NCBI RefSeq assembly: GCF_002153375.1
Contig: NZ_MTBQ01000009.1
Location: forward strand, 71,784-135,783
Reading direction: 5' to 3'
DNA: 64,000 nucleotides
Origin: Oceanobacillus rekensis
GTDB lineage: Bacteria > Bacillota > Bacilli > Bacillales > Amphibacillaceae
Both the position numbers and the translations under genes were made by a program. Positions within the stretch are counted from its first letter, which is position 1, and every line of letters starts with the position of its first letter. The notes below the pieces were generated by a model. That model saw only the letters and a program-made list of their open reading frames with translations. It had not been told where the DNA came from and made no database searches. Below, piece after piece: positions 17,394-26,752 of the stretch.

Positions 17394-17813
17394 ATGTATA
17401 AACATATTTTACTGGCTTCTGATGGTTCGGAAAATGCAGTGCGGGCAGCGAAAGAAGCTGTTAAAATTGCTTCCTGTGATAAAGATTCGGTTATCGATGT
17501 TGTCTATGTTGTTGATTTCGAGAAATCTAAATCGGATGTATTACATTCTGGTTCGAGTGAAGCTTTAGATATGGAACGTCGTAAAAAAAACTCTAAAGTA
17601 CTCCAATTTCTTAATGAAACAAAAATAAATTATAAGACGACTATTTTACGTGGTAAACCAGGATTAGAAATTGTAAAGTACGCAAACGAACAAAATATGG
17701 ACCTTGTAGTGATTGGTAGTCGTGGTCTGAATACATTGCAAGAAATGGTGTTAGGTGGTGTAAGTCATAAAGTAATGAAACGGGTGAATTGCCCTGCTTT
17801 AATTGTGAAATAG
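17394..17813 (+). CDS. Universal stress protein UspA family
   Basis: The protein has 139 residues, the usual single-domain length. It has the N-terminal LLASDGSENAVRAA strand-helix and the nucleotide-binding end GSRGLNTLQEMVLGGVSHKV followed by NCPALIV. It is probably an ATP-binding stress or transport-modulating partner of the SulP carrier with which it shares an operon (14-base gap, AAAGGAGG ribosome site). Confidence 0.92.
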   Translation: MYKHILLASDGSENAVRAAKEAVKIASCDKDSVIDVVYVVDFEKSKSDVLHSGSSEALDMERRKKNSKVLQFLNETKINYKTTILRGKPGLEIVKYANEQNMDLVVIGSRGLNTLQEMVLGGVSHKVMKRVNCPALIVK

Positions 17814-17830
17814 ATAAATAACGAATGTTT

Positions 17831-17862
17831 AAAAAGTCGAAATATCTAATTTCGGCTTTTAT
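17831..17862 (+). terminator. Terminator after usp
   Basis: AAAAAGTCGAAAT pairs with ATTTCGGCTTTT with a 5-base loop. Confidence 0.8.
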
Positions 17863-17877
17863 TTATAGACATTATAA

Positions 17878-18135
17878 GTAATAGAAACCCAGCACGGAAA
17901 AGGCTTAGGGAAACAACTGGTAATGGATGCAATTGAAGTAGCTAAGTCTAAAGGATACAGAACCATAGAAGTCGGTACTGCAAATTCAAGCATCGGACAA
18001 TTAGCCTTTTACCAAAAATGTGGTTTTAGAATTACTGGTGTAGATAAAGACTTTTTCGTTAGACACTATCCAGAAGAGATTTTCGAAAACGGTATACAGT
18101 GTAGGGATATGGTTAGATTATCTCAAAATTTGTAG
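17878..18135 (+). pseudogene. GNAT acetyltransferase, C-terminal remnant
   Basis: The frame is open from just after a stop at 17875. It encodes the acetyl-CoA loop QHGKGLGKQLVMDA, then KGYRTIEVGTANSS and FYQKCGFRITGVD, ending at 18135. The N-terminal half of a GNAT N-acetyltransferase is missing, and no start with a ribosome site exists. A remnant rather than a working enzyme. Confidence 0.8.
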
Positions 18136-18342
18136 ATTTAAATAGGAAGTCCCTGTTTCACTAAATCGTGGATTAGTTACTATAATAAGTGGCGAGGATC
18201 TTTTAAGTATCTGGAAGTTTAGTGGAAGTGTCCAGATTTAACTTCGTTCAGTAAACCGTCCATTTTGAAGAAGAAAAAGCGTTCCATTTATGCTAGAATC
18301 TAAATGGAATGATAATCATAAAATACATACTTTAAAAAGTGA

Positions 18343-19092
<750 letters not shown>

Positions 19093-19105
19093 GAACACTA
19101 ATACT

Positions 19106-19275
19106 ACAAAAAGGGCGCGATTGTTTCATAAGCGCCTTGTTTCTTCTTCATCTTATGTTGCAAGAGTTAAATTAGGCAATCAGAATTTGATTGTCTTTTT
19201 TTAAAAAAATAATGTTATGAATATTATGTTAATGTTAAATAAAAGCCTGTTGATCTATCTGGCAGGTTAGCAAAG
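19106..19275 (+). repeat. TGGTGC-family repeat, long copy
   Basis: GGGCGCGATTG with GCGCC arm, the AAGAGTTAAATTAGGCAATC segment with a GATTGTC arm and T run, TATGAATATTATGTTA, and box 2 CTATCTGGCAGGTTAG near 19256-19270. Confidence 0.7.
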
Positions 19276-19326
19276 AAATATAAATGAATGGAATTATTCG
19301 TCTATATTAAGAGGAGAGGACATTCT

Positions 19327-19683
19327 ATGGATGTATTCATTTTCTTAGCATGCTTTATAGTCTATGTTGTCTTATCTGAATGGTGGTTAAAGAAAAAATA
19401 TAGCATAAAGAGGAAAAAAGGTATGCTCGTCAAACATGTAAATAAAACCCACAAGAAAATGGAAGGGGCGTTGTTTATAATTGTCATTCTAGGAATTCTT
19501 TTTCTTTCTAAAGGTATATATGCTCACTATTGGCTTTTCTCCTATTTAATTAGTTTAGGCTTCATTCGTAGCATGGTGAAGTGGAAATATGAAAGGGAAC
19601 GAAGGGAATATATTCTGGAATTGAATGGTTTATTTTCTATTATAACTTTCGTCATTATTGGATTTAATACATCTATCATTTAG
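19327..19683 (+). CDS. DUF4181-like membrane protein
   Basis: The protein has 118 residues with about four hydrophobic segments and a basic juxtamembrane run (WWLKKKYSIKRKKGM). The WLFSYLISLGFIRSMVKWKYERERREYI segment matches, in order, the region FQSFLEWKYLKESKQYI of the protein at 61150, so the two are paralogues. Both fit the DUF4181 family of short Bacillus membrane proteins, function unknown. The ATG at 19327 follows GAGGAGAGGA. Confidence 0.65.
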   Translation: MDVFIFLACFIVYVVLSEWWLKKKYSIKRKKGMLVKHVNKTHKKMEGALFIIVILGILFLSKGIYAHYWLFSYLISLGFIRSMVKWKYERERREYILELNGLFSIITFVIIGFNTSII

Positions 19684-19699
19684 AAGTATCCTTTGTCCT

Positions 19700-19760
19700 A
19701 TCTAGTGCATTAGTGAAAGATTAACAATCTGTTATTGTACTAATGGTGCAGAATTATTGA
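19700..19760 (+). repeat. Two diverged TGGTGC cores
   Basis: CTATCTAGTGCATTAG near 19702 and ACTAATGGTGCAG near 19739-19750, with an AACAATCTGTTATTGT hairpin between them. Confidence 0.5.
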
Positions 19761-19835
19761 AGAAGAAGTAATGAAAGAAAATATTCCGCCATAATCTAAA
19801 AGGGCAGTTAAATATGAAAAGAGGGGAGGAATAAG

Positions 19836-20489
19836 ATGATAAGAAGTAAAGTCGCACTTATTAGTTCAGCAGTTATTCTAGGTATTTGTATGTATTTGTT
19901 TTTCCCGCTTACAAATAATGTAATGATAGAAGCAAGTACTACATTCATGTCATTTCCAATCCGCGATCAAGATGGATATATTTTTCTTGGTATAATTGGG
20001 TCAGTTTTGTTTATTATTGCCATGATTTTAATTGTCATTGGCATGAAGAAATACCGCTTTCGGACTATGGTAATTGTCGTAATCGTATACTCCATATTAC
20101 CAAATCTTTTAATTACCTTGTATCAAGAAACGTTAGCAACTGGCATAACAGCGATTTCATATGATAGTAATGGTGAGTGCAATTTTGAGAATGTGGGCGA
20201 AGACTTATTAAATGGGGAATGTAATCTTGTATTACATAATCGAAGCAATGAAGAAGTGTCATTCAAATTAGAATTTTTAGATTCCCTTTTTATGGATGAT
20301 GATGTACAAATGGAGTCACTTATGAACTTAGCTGGTCCATATCGTATGACAATCGAAGCAAATCGTAAACAATCTATTCATTTAAAGGAATTACTCGACT
20401 TATCAGAAGTTCCCAACCCTATTGATGGAGGAGGATCATCTAATGTTCATATTAAATTAACTGATGGGGATAAAGCACGCACTTTATAG
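19836..20489 (+). CDS. Membrane protein with extracellular domain, unknown
   Basis: The protein has 217 residues. Three membrane segments (about 7-25, 50-69 and 75-95) are followed by an external domain of about 115 residues with a cysteine pair (GECNFENVGEDLLNGEC) and a beta-rich, acidic composition. AGGGGAGGA precedes the ATG. It is alone in its unit. No family is recognised. Confidence 0.7.
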   Translation: MIRSKVALISSAVILGICMYLFFPLTNNVMIEASTTFMSFPIRDQDGYIFLGIIGSVLFIIAMILIVIGMKKYRFRTMVIVVIVYSILPNLLITLYQETLATGITAISYDSNGECNFENVGEDLLNGECNLVLHNRSNEEVSFKLEFLDSLFMDDDVQMESLMNLAGPYRMTIEANRKQSIHLKELLDLSEVPNPIDGGGSSNVHIKLTDGDKARTL

Positions 20490-20633
20490 TTAATATCCCT
20501 CTTTGCTTTAATTGATAATTACATGCTTATTGAAATTGAGCTAAGGTGAATGTACTATTTGAATCTCTGTACTTAAATTTAACCAGCATCTTTTCTTTTT
20601 GCATTAAATGGTACTTTAATTTAACCGAGAATG

Positions 20634-20668
20634 AAAAATGACTTGGAGAAATATCCAAGCCATTTTTT
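20634..20668 (+). terminator. Terminator hairpin
   Basis: AAAAATGACTTGGA pairs with TCCAAGCCATTTTTT across 6 bases. Confidence 0.75.
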
Positions 20669-20710
20669 ACTGTGAATTTAACAATAGAAAATATGTGATT
20701 ATAGATGAGA

Positions 20711-20750
20711 GTTCACTTGTGAATCACTGTATTGTACCTCACAAGTGAAC
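20711..20750. repeat. 12-base inverted repeat without T tract
   Basis: GTTCACTTGTGA and TCACAAGTGAAC are separated by 16 bases. It lies in the convergent gap between 20489 and 20818. Role unknown. Confidence 0.55.
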
Positions 20751-20817
20751 CCGTTAATATGGAAAAACTATCGGTATTTCTTAGCTCGTTATCATGATAG
20801 CCTGTCACCTTTTTTTG

Positions 20818-21654
20818 TTATCTAACTTCTTCCATCCCACAATATTTAAGGATTTCTTCATAGACTTCCTTCGTCCGTTCCTCTGTAACGAAATGGCCAG
20901 TTTCTTCATACGTTATTAAGTTGGCATTGGGCAAATCCCGTACTAATCGTTTGCCCACTCCTAATGGTACGACCTTATCTTCCTGTCCCCATATTAATAA
21001 TGCGGGTGTTCGAATCTCTCTTAGTTGGTCACTTCTTAAGTCACCCTCACGCTGACGTAATAATCTTATTAAAGACTTATTGAAATTCTTATCCTTTAAT
21101 GGAGTTTCAAATTCTCTTATATGTTCCTTTGTGATTAAGGAAGGATTATAAAAAACGTTCTGCAGGCTTGCTTTTACATTACTTCTTTTAATCCGCTGCT
21201 TCACCATCTGGTTAAATAACGGAAGATAGGAGCAATAAACCATCCATCGATTCGTACTTCGAAGGTAGCCAGAGCTACTTAGTAATACTAACTTATTGAT
21301 TTTTTCCGGGATGATTCTCGCGGTATGTAAGGCAACTTGTCCACCCATAGAATGGCCGATGAGACACACATTCTCTAAGTTGAAATAGTCAATACATTTG
21401 GCAACCAACTTCGCATAGTTCTCATGCTTATATACAAAGGAGGTTGATTTTTCACTTTTTCCAAAACCCGGTAAATCCAAAGCAATAATTGAAAAATGTT
21501 TCTGAAGTAACGGGATAAGGCGGTTGAATGTATAAGTGGACGAAACAAACCCATGAATCAATACTACTGGAGGCTTTCCATTTAGTATGTACTCGCAGTA
21601 TACTTTAACATTTTCTAGAATAATTTCTGCTTTTGAATAATTACTTTGTCTCAC
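20818..21654 (-). CDS. Alpha/beta hydrolase
   Basis: The protein has 278 residues. It has the oxyanion region PVVLIHGFVSSTYTFNRL, the DLPGFGKSEK loop, the nucleophile elbow LIGHSMGGQVALH (Ser), the acid LIWGQEDKVVP and the His in ETGHFVTEE, so the triad is complete. The substrate is undefined; esterase or haloperoxidase-like. The GTG at 21654 is chosen because AGAGG lies six bases upstream; 21663 would overlap it. It is 109 bases downstream of the BCCT gene with a GGGACAGG repeat between. Confidence 0.85.
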   Translation of the reverse strand: MRQSNYSKAEIILENVKVYCEYILNGKPPVVLIHGFVSSTYTFNRLIPLLQKHFSIIALDLPGFGKSEKSTSFVYKHENYAKLVAKCIDYFNLENVCLIGHSMGGQVALHTARIIPEKINKLVLLSSSGYLRSTNRWMVYCSYLPLFNQMVKQRIKRSNVKASLQNVFYNPSLITKEHIREFETPLKDKNFNKSLIRLLRQREGDLRSDQLREIRTPALLIWGQEDKVVPLGVGKRLVRDLPNANLITYEETGHFVTEERTKEVYEEILKYCGMEEVR

Positions 21655-21679
21655 GATTGTCACCTCTATGCATGGACCG

Positions 21680-21760
21680 CGGGGACAGGTTCCTTACCCA
21701 ATTAATTTTTAGGTTAACCACGGGACAAGGTGCCTGTCCCTCTGTACCTTGTCCCTCTGT
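21680..21760. repeat. GGGACAGG-type palindromic repeat
   Basis: CGCGGGGACAGGTTCC, then a GGGACAAGGTGCCTGTCCC palindrome (21722-21740), then a CCTCTGTACCTTGT tandem. The CATGGACC/GGGGACAGGTTCCTT start closely matches 34231-34260. Confidence 0.75.
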
Positions 21761-21763
21761 ACC

Positions 21764-23338
21764 TTAGTTTCTTTTATCTTCTTCCTTCTTTGTTTTTTCA
21801 ATATATTCTCTCATTGCCTTTTTGTTCGGGGTAAGGGTTAAACCTAAGGACTTTCTTTCCTGATTGGCATCTTTGTAAAATGCGATCGCCATCAATATGA
21901 CCACAACACTGAATGGCAATGCTGATATAATTGCTGCAGATTGTAAGGCATTTAATCCGCTTTCTCCACCTGCTAACAGCAATATATATGCGATTGCGGA
22001 TAACGATAATCCCCATATGACTTTTACAAAATTTGCAGGATGTAAAGTACCAAAGGCTGTCTGCATACCTAAAACAAATGTTGCAGAATCGGCTGAGGTA
22101 ATGAAAAAGGATGCTATAAGCACCAACGTAATAACAGATAAAATCAAACTCATCGGGAGTTCATTGAAAATACCAAACAACTGCGTTTCTGGTGGCATAT
22201 CAAATATGATTGGTGCATTTTGTCCTACTTCAATTCCTGTCAGACCAAATGCACTAAACCAAAATATACTCACAAATGTTGGAACGAGTAGTACCGCAAA
22301 GATAAATTCCCGAATGGTCCTACCTTGAGAAATCCTTGCAATAAATATACCTACAAATGGACTCCAACTCATCCACCAACCCCAATAATATATCGTCCAG
22401 GACTGCATCCACTCGTGTTTTTGTTCGTTTAGTGGGGCTACATCTAAACTATTAAATAATAAGGTATTGAAATAATCACCAGTAGAACTCGTCATCATAT
22501 TGAGAATAAATAAAGTTGGACCGAGAATTAACATAGCAACAAACAATAGACCTGCCAGAATCATATTTAAATTACTTAAATACTGTATACCCTTGCTTAA
22601 TCCACTCCAGGCACTGTATAAGAACAATACCGTAACAACAGCGATGATGATGCCTTGGACCAGCTGATTATTAGGGATACCAAAGAGATAGTTCAAGCCC
22701 CCATTGATTTGCATTGCTCCTATTCCTAAAGAAACAGCAACACCAATAATGGTTGCGAATACCGCTAACACATCAACAATATTACCGATAGGACCATCCA
22801 CTCGATCTCCTAAAAGAGGTCGTAATGTCTTGGATATTAAACCGACTTCTCCTTTCCTGAACTGGGAATATGCTAATGCCAATGCTACAATACCGTACAC
22901 AGCCCATGGGTGAAATCCATAGTGCAGAATAGTTGATCTCATCGCTTCAGCCAATGCAGCTCTTGTTTCAGGATCAGCAGTAGGCGGGGCCAGGTAATGT
23001 GAGATTGGTTCAGATGAGCCATAAAACACTAAGCCAATCCCCATACCAGCACTAAACAGCATGGCTAACCATGATAACGTATTAAACTCGGGTTTATCAT
23101 TTGGTTTACCCAGTTTTAGTTTACCGATTGGGCTAAAACCTAAAAATATACAAAAGAACAGAATTAACGTAAAAATCGCCATATAATACCAACCAAAAGT
23201 TTCCGTAACCCAGGCACCAATAGCACCAGAAATTACCCCAAATTGATCTGGGAAAATAGCACCTAGAAGTACCAGTATTCCGACAATTATGGAAGCGTAA
23301 GTGAACACACTGGAAAATTGTTTTCTTTTTTCTTTCAT
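21764..23338 (-). CDS. BCCT-family osmolyte transporter (betaine/choline/carnitine type)
   Basis: The protein has 524 residues with 12 expected helices and the BCCT signatures FSAGMGIGLVFYGSSEP (about 93-109) and the tryptophan-rich YYWGWWMSWSPFVG segment (about 317-330). It is a secondary transporter taking up glycine betaine or similar osmoprotectants across the plasma membrane, useful in a salt-tolerant Bacillaceae. The C-terminus is short and charged (EKTKKEEDKRN), possibly osmosensory. GGAGAGGA precedes the ATG. Specificity is unknown. Confidence 0.92.
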   Translation of the reverse strand: MKEKRKQFSSVFTYASIIVGILVLLGAIFPDQFGVISGAIGAWVTETFGWYYMAIFTLILFFCIFLGFSPIGKLKLGKPNDKPEFNTLSWLAMLFSAGMGIGLVFYGSSEPISHYLAPPTADPETRAALAEAMRSTILHYGFHPWAVYGIVALALAYSQFRKGEVGLISKTLRPLLGDRVDGPIGNIVDVLAVFATIIGVAVSLGIGAMQINGGLNYLFGIPNNQLVQGIIIAVVTVLFLYSAWSGLSKGIQYLSNLNMILAGLLFVAMLILGPTLFILNMMTSSTGDYFNTLLFNSLDVAPLNEQKHEWMQSWTIYYWGWWMSWSPFVGIFIARISQGRTIREFIFAVLLVPTFVSIFWFSAFGLTGIEVGQNAPIIFDMPPETQLFGIFNELPMSLILSVITLVLIASFFITSADSATFVLGMQTAFGTLHPANFVKVIWGLSLSAIAYILLLAGGESGLNALQSAAIISALPFSVVVILMAIAFYKDANQERKSLGLTLTPNKKAMREYIEKTKKEEDKRN

Positions 23339-24021
23339 TATGTAGTCCCATCCTCTCCGTATGAAGTTTTCATAGTAACATACTCACAAATATTTATTCA
23401 ACCAAGGTCTGACTTTCTTTTAAAAGAGCATGGTTTAACTCATTAACATAACGAAAAGCCCGACTGGTAACTAAAATGTACCTTTCGTTTTTAACTCGTT
23501 TTTATATTGCAACACTACGGCTTTTACCCTATATCAAAATAAGATAAACCATCCAAAACATAACTAACTTAGGAAACCTTCTTCCGGACAGTTTGCTTCT
23601 GGGATAACCAAGACCAATTAAAAGGTCAATATAGGACAGATATATGGATTATACGATTCTTCAAGTCATCGATTATTTTGCACATTCATCGACCAAATAT
23701 GTAACTATATATTATGAATCCAATTTCAGTGTGGTACACGGATAGAAACAGTACGACTGCATAAGGGTATTAGAAGGGGAAGTAATGAAATTTGGTTCAC
23801 CGTCCTGAAATTATTTCGTCTAACGTGCTAAAGAGAAGTTTTCCAAATTGACGCACGTATTATCCATAATTCTGAATTAGAGAATCGTATGAGGTTTTGG
23901 CATAGGGGTTAGTGAAATCAAAATCAGGAATAAAACAAAAAGAAGAATTCCCGGGAATTCTTCTTTTTGGCAAATGGAGATAGAGGTGACATTGGGAGTC
24001 AAGGGGACAGCCCCTTGGATT
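23339..24021. other. Long intergenic region, no gene seen
   Basis: Neither strand holds an ORF with a credible ribosome site. The notable item is a perfect 32-base palindrome at 23937-23968, and a GGGGACAGCCCC piece near 24003 that resembles the local palindrome family. Confidence 0.5.
23937..23968. terminator. Perfect 32-base palindrome
   Basis: AAAAAGAAGAATTCCC is followed at once by its exact complement with no loop, flanked by T/A tracts. It lies downstream of the minus-strand RNase H gene and could end it; as DNA it could also be a cruciform or binding site. Confidence 0.6.
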
Positions 24022-24684
24022 TTACTTCCGGCCATAATCCGCTTTTATTTCACCCCATTTTTTCGTTTCCCATTTAAGAACTTTATTCTCATATGTATTA
24101 TGTCGAAGCCAGTCGTGGGCACGGTCAATTAATTCCCATATTTCAGCAGTTGACTCATCTCTTTTAAGCGTTGTTGACACGGCCTTTTTCTCTAACCATA
24201 TCATGGCATTTCGGGAGTCCGTGTAAACTGTTTTATTACTACCTATCTTTTTCAAATATGCCAATGCATGTACAATCGCAAGAAATTCACCTAAGTTGTT
24301 CGTGCCTTTACTTATTGGCCCGTATGAAAAGATTACTTCTCCTGTTCGTGTATCGACACCTTGATATTCGACTGGACCAGGATTACCGCGAGTTCCAACG
24401 TCAACGGAAATGCTGTTATAATCGATTTTTTCAGACGTTACATCGCTTGGTCTACTTGAAGTCGTTTTTCTATTCGATGGACCATTCGTGGTTTTATTTA
24501 CCTTTCCTTTGCCCCAATGATGTTGCCAGCCATCACGATAGGCTTTCTCTGCTTGTTCCCGACTTTCAAAGGATTTAAATTTTGCTTTATCAAAGTGATT
24601 TGTCTGTGCTTGACAGTCTGCCCAGCTCGAATAGATACCTGGTTTTTTACCAACCCAGACAACATAATATTTTTTCTTTGCCAT
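24022..24684 (-). CDS. RNase H1 with N-terminal viroplasmin domain
   Basis: The protein has 220 residues. Residues about 1-55 form the viroplasmin/RNA-DNA hybrid-binding domain (YYVVWVGKKPGIYSSWADC). The catalytic RNase H part has all four acidic positions: Asp in SVDVGTRGNPGP, Glu in NNLGEFLAI, Asp in VYTDSRNAM and Asp in the terminal KADYGRK. It cuts the RNA of RNA-DNA hybrids. GAGGAGC precedes the ATG. The GNPG loop reads DVGTRGNPG rather than the usual DGSCxGNPG. Confidence 0.88.
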   Translation of the reverse strand: MAKKKYYVVWVGKKPGIYSSWADCQAQTNHFDKAKFKSFESREQAEKAYRDGWQHHWGKGKVNKTTNGPSNRKTTSSRPSDVTSEKIDYNSISVDVGTRGNPGPVEYQGVDTRTGEVIFSYGPISKGTNNLGEFLAIVHALAYLKKIGSNKTVYTDSRNAMIWLEKKAVSTTLKRDESTAEIWELIDRAHDWLRHNTYENKVLKWETKKWGEIKADYGRK

Positions 24685-24839
24685 TGTATTTTGCTCCTCG
24701 CAATATAATTAATCTTGTGATCAATTATATCATTTAAGATAACTATTATCATTTTAGGGGAGAAGAATCGACCATAAAAGAAGTAGGGTAAAAGAAAGAA
24801 AATAATGAAGAAGTTATTAATAGTCTTGAAATACAGGGG

Positions 24840-25067
24840 TTACTGATAGAGATGACAATCCACGAAGGTATATTCCTCCATCACGAATACAACTACCCCC
24901 AAACAAGCAAATCTGTTATAAGTTTCAATTTCTAAGGAAGAAGGGATATGCGGTCGTAGTCTTTCAGGTGGAATAGGCCAGTGCGTAAATAAAAAGTATC
25001 TCCAACTTTGGCGCATAAAAAAATTATTTAAAAGCAATGACCAGGGGCAGTGGGCAATATCCCTCAT
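24840..25067 (-). pseudogene. DUF2071 (YqjF-like) protein, N-terminal remnant
   Basis: The protein has 75 residues, starting like DUF2071 proteins: MRQSWRYFLFTHWPIPPERLRPHIP and SSLEIETYNRFACLGVVVF. The family is normally about 240 residues. The sequence then diverges and stops, and nothing of the rest is found downstream on this strand. A truncated remnant. Confidence 0.7.
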
Positions 25068-25212
25068 TATATCTGTGGCAATAATTCCTTTCTTTCATAC
25101 TTAATGTGAGAAAAGAATGTAATGATTTTACCCGATAGTTTGCCCTGTGAAATTATTATTATTTCCTTGTATAACATAATATTCCTTTTATAGGAACAAT
25201 AGAGATACGTAT

Positions 25213-25601
25213 ATGTCAGACATTGTATTTTATTTGGCATTTGCAATGATTTCTATATTATTTGCTTTTTTTTATTTATGCTTTTTGGTTGGTGCTGTTT
25301 ATGTGGGATCTGCCATATTATTTGCCGTTTCACACACTCAATCACTAAACGCACTTCCATTTGAACCACCTACACAGGCTGTTTGGAATGAAGGTAAATA
25401 CAAGGTTCAATTTAAAATCGAAGACGGCGTAAAATCAGCTGAGAAATTCTTAACGGCAAGTGTAGAAGAAATGAAAATGGGTTTGAGAGCAATGGGAAAA
25501 AGCTCTTTAAAAGAGTTGTCAAAAAAGATTTAGTATCATACGATGAGATTACTGCTAAAATGGTTGGAATTCCGTTTTCATTTGAAGCATGGAAGGACTA
25601 A
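25213..25601 (+). pseudogene. Membrane-anchored protein remnant with A-tract frameshift
   Basis: The ORF to 25533 starts with a strong TM segment (about 5-38) followed by a soluble region (SAEKFLTASVEEMKMGLRAM). At an A6 tract near 25520 one A appears missing; in the next frame the text continues KDLVSYDEITAKMVGIPFSF and stops at 25599-25601. The tail vaguely resembles the C-terminus of FMN-binding glutamate-synthase-like proteins, so it may be an internal deletion fusing the two ends of such a gene. That assignment is weak. Confidence 0.45.
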
Positions 25602-25719
25602 CAAAAAAAGAATTGATACGCTGACAGGACAACAAGGACAAGTTCATGTCCCATTAGACCCACGTGATTCAACTGTTTATTAACACCTCCATAACCTAAA
25701 AACAAAAAGGATGATACAA

Positions 25720-26367
25720 ATGACAACGTCTTTTATTCACGAAATGCGCAAACCAGAAACAGAACAACCAGAAAAAACCTATCCTGCCATATTCCTGATG
25801 CATGGTATGGGCAGCAATGAACAGGATATTATTACGCTTGTAAGCGGGCTCGAGAAGAATGCTTACATATTTGGGATTCGCGGGTCATTGGAACAGCCAC
25901 CTGGTTTTGCTTACTTCACTATCGAGGGATTTGGCAAACCACACCGTGCTGTATTTGATGATACAGTTCAGAAGCTGGAAGCATTTATTGACAATGCTTT
26001 AAGCACTTATGCTATCGACCCTGAAAAGGTATTCCTAGGCGGTTTCAGCCAAGGGGCCATTCTTTCCATGGTTCTTCGATTAACACTGGGCAGTAAGGTT
26101 AAGGGGGTAATGGCCTTTAGCGGCTATGTCCCAGCGTTTGTGAGAGAAGCGTATCCCATTAAGCCTGCAAGCGATCTGCAAATATTTATTTCTCATGGTG
26201 AAGAGGATCAAGTGTTTCCTCTTGCGTGGGGTGAAGCTAATCGCGACTATTTCAGCAAATTAGGCGCTACTGTCAGCTATCATGCATATCCAGAGGGACA
26301 TACGATTTCGCAGGAAAATCACCGTGACTTTCGAGTATGGCTGGATCAGCAGCTGTCAACAAAATAA
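25720..26367 (+). CDS. Phospholipase/carboxylesterase-type alpha/beta hydrolase
   Basis: The protein has 215 residues, typical of the short esterase family. The triad is visible: Ser in LGGFSQGAILSM (about residue 107), Asp in SHGEEDQVFP, His in YPEGHTISQE. An oxyanion HGMGSNEQDI motif lies near the start. It probably acts on short-chain esters in the cytosol. The ATG at 25720 is preferred since AAAGGATG lies about nine bases before; the ATG at 25711 overlaps that site. It stands alone. Confidence 0.87.
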   Translation: MTTSFIHEMRKPETEQPEKTYPAIFLMHGMGSNEQDIITLVSGLEKNAYIFGIRGSLEQPPGFAYFTIEGFGKPHRAVFDDTVQKLEAFIDNALSTYAIDPEKVFLGGFSQGAILSMVLRLTLGSKVKGVMAFSGYVPAFVREAYPIKPASDLQIFISHGEEDQVFPLAWGEANRDYFSKLGATVSYHAYPEGHTISQENHRDFRVWLDQQLSTK

Positions 26368-26550
26368 ATGCTTCATACCTTTGTTCTGTATTGCTGGATC
26401 GAGGTATTTTTCTACTTATATATAATTACTGCATCAATGTGTTACCATTCCATTTCTGTCACTATCCATAGGCATCCCTTTAGGATACATAAGAACTTTA
26501 TTAATAGAGTATATAACTAATAGAATAAATGAAGTTTTGTGGTACAGGCG

Positions 26551-26655
26551 ATGAAATGGCGTGGCAGAAAGCAAAGCAGCAATGTAGAGGATTGTAGGGG
26601 GGAGCTCTGGTGGAGGCTTAAGAATTCCGATGCTTGCAGGTTTGGCGAGGGACTG
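26551..26655 (+). pseudogene. Neutral zinc metallopeptidase (YpfJ-like), N-terminal remnant
   Basis: MKWRGRKQSSNVEDCRG matches the opening of the YpfJ/KPN_00273 family. After a G6 tract the continuation GSSGGGLRIPMLAGL is one base out of frame, which is the glycine-rich linker of that family. A stop follows, and the membrane and protease parts are absent. Confidence 0.65.
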
Positions 26656-26704
26656 ACCCCAAATCCATTAAATTTATCCGAGGCTAACCAAAGACATGCA
26701 GTAA

Positions 26705-26743
26705 AAAGCCGGTTAACTACCAAAAAGGTGGTTACCGGCTTTT
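26705..26743. terminator. Terminator of the ahpCF operon
   Basis: AAAGCCGGTTAACTACC pairs with GGTGGTTACCGGCTTT just past the minus-strand stop of ahpF, with flanking A/T runs usable in both directions. Confidence 0.85.
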
Positions 26744-26752
26744 ACAAAATAT

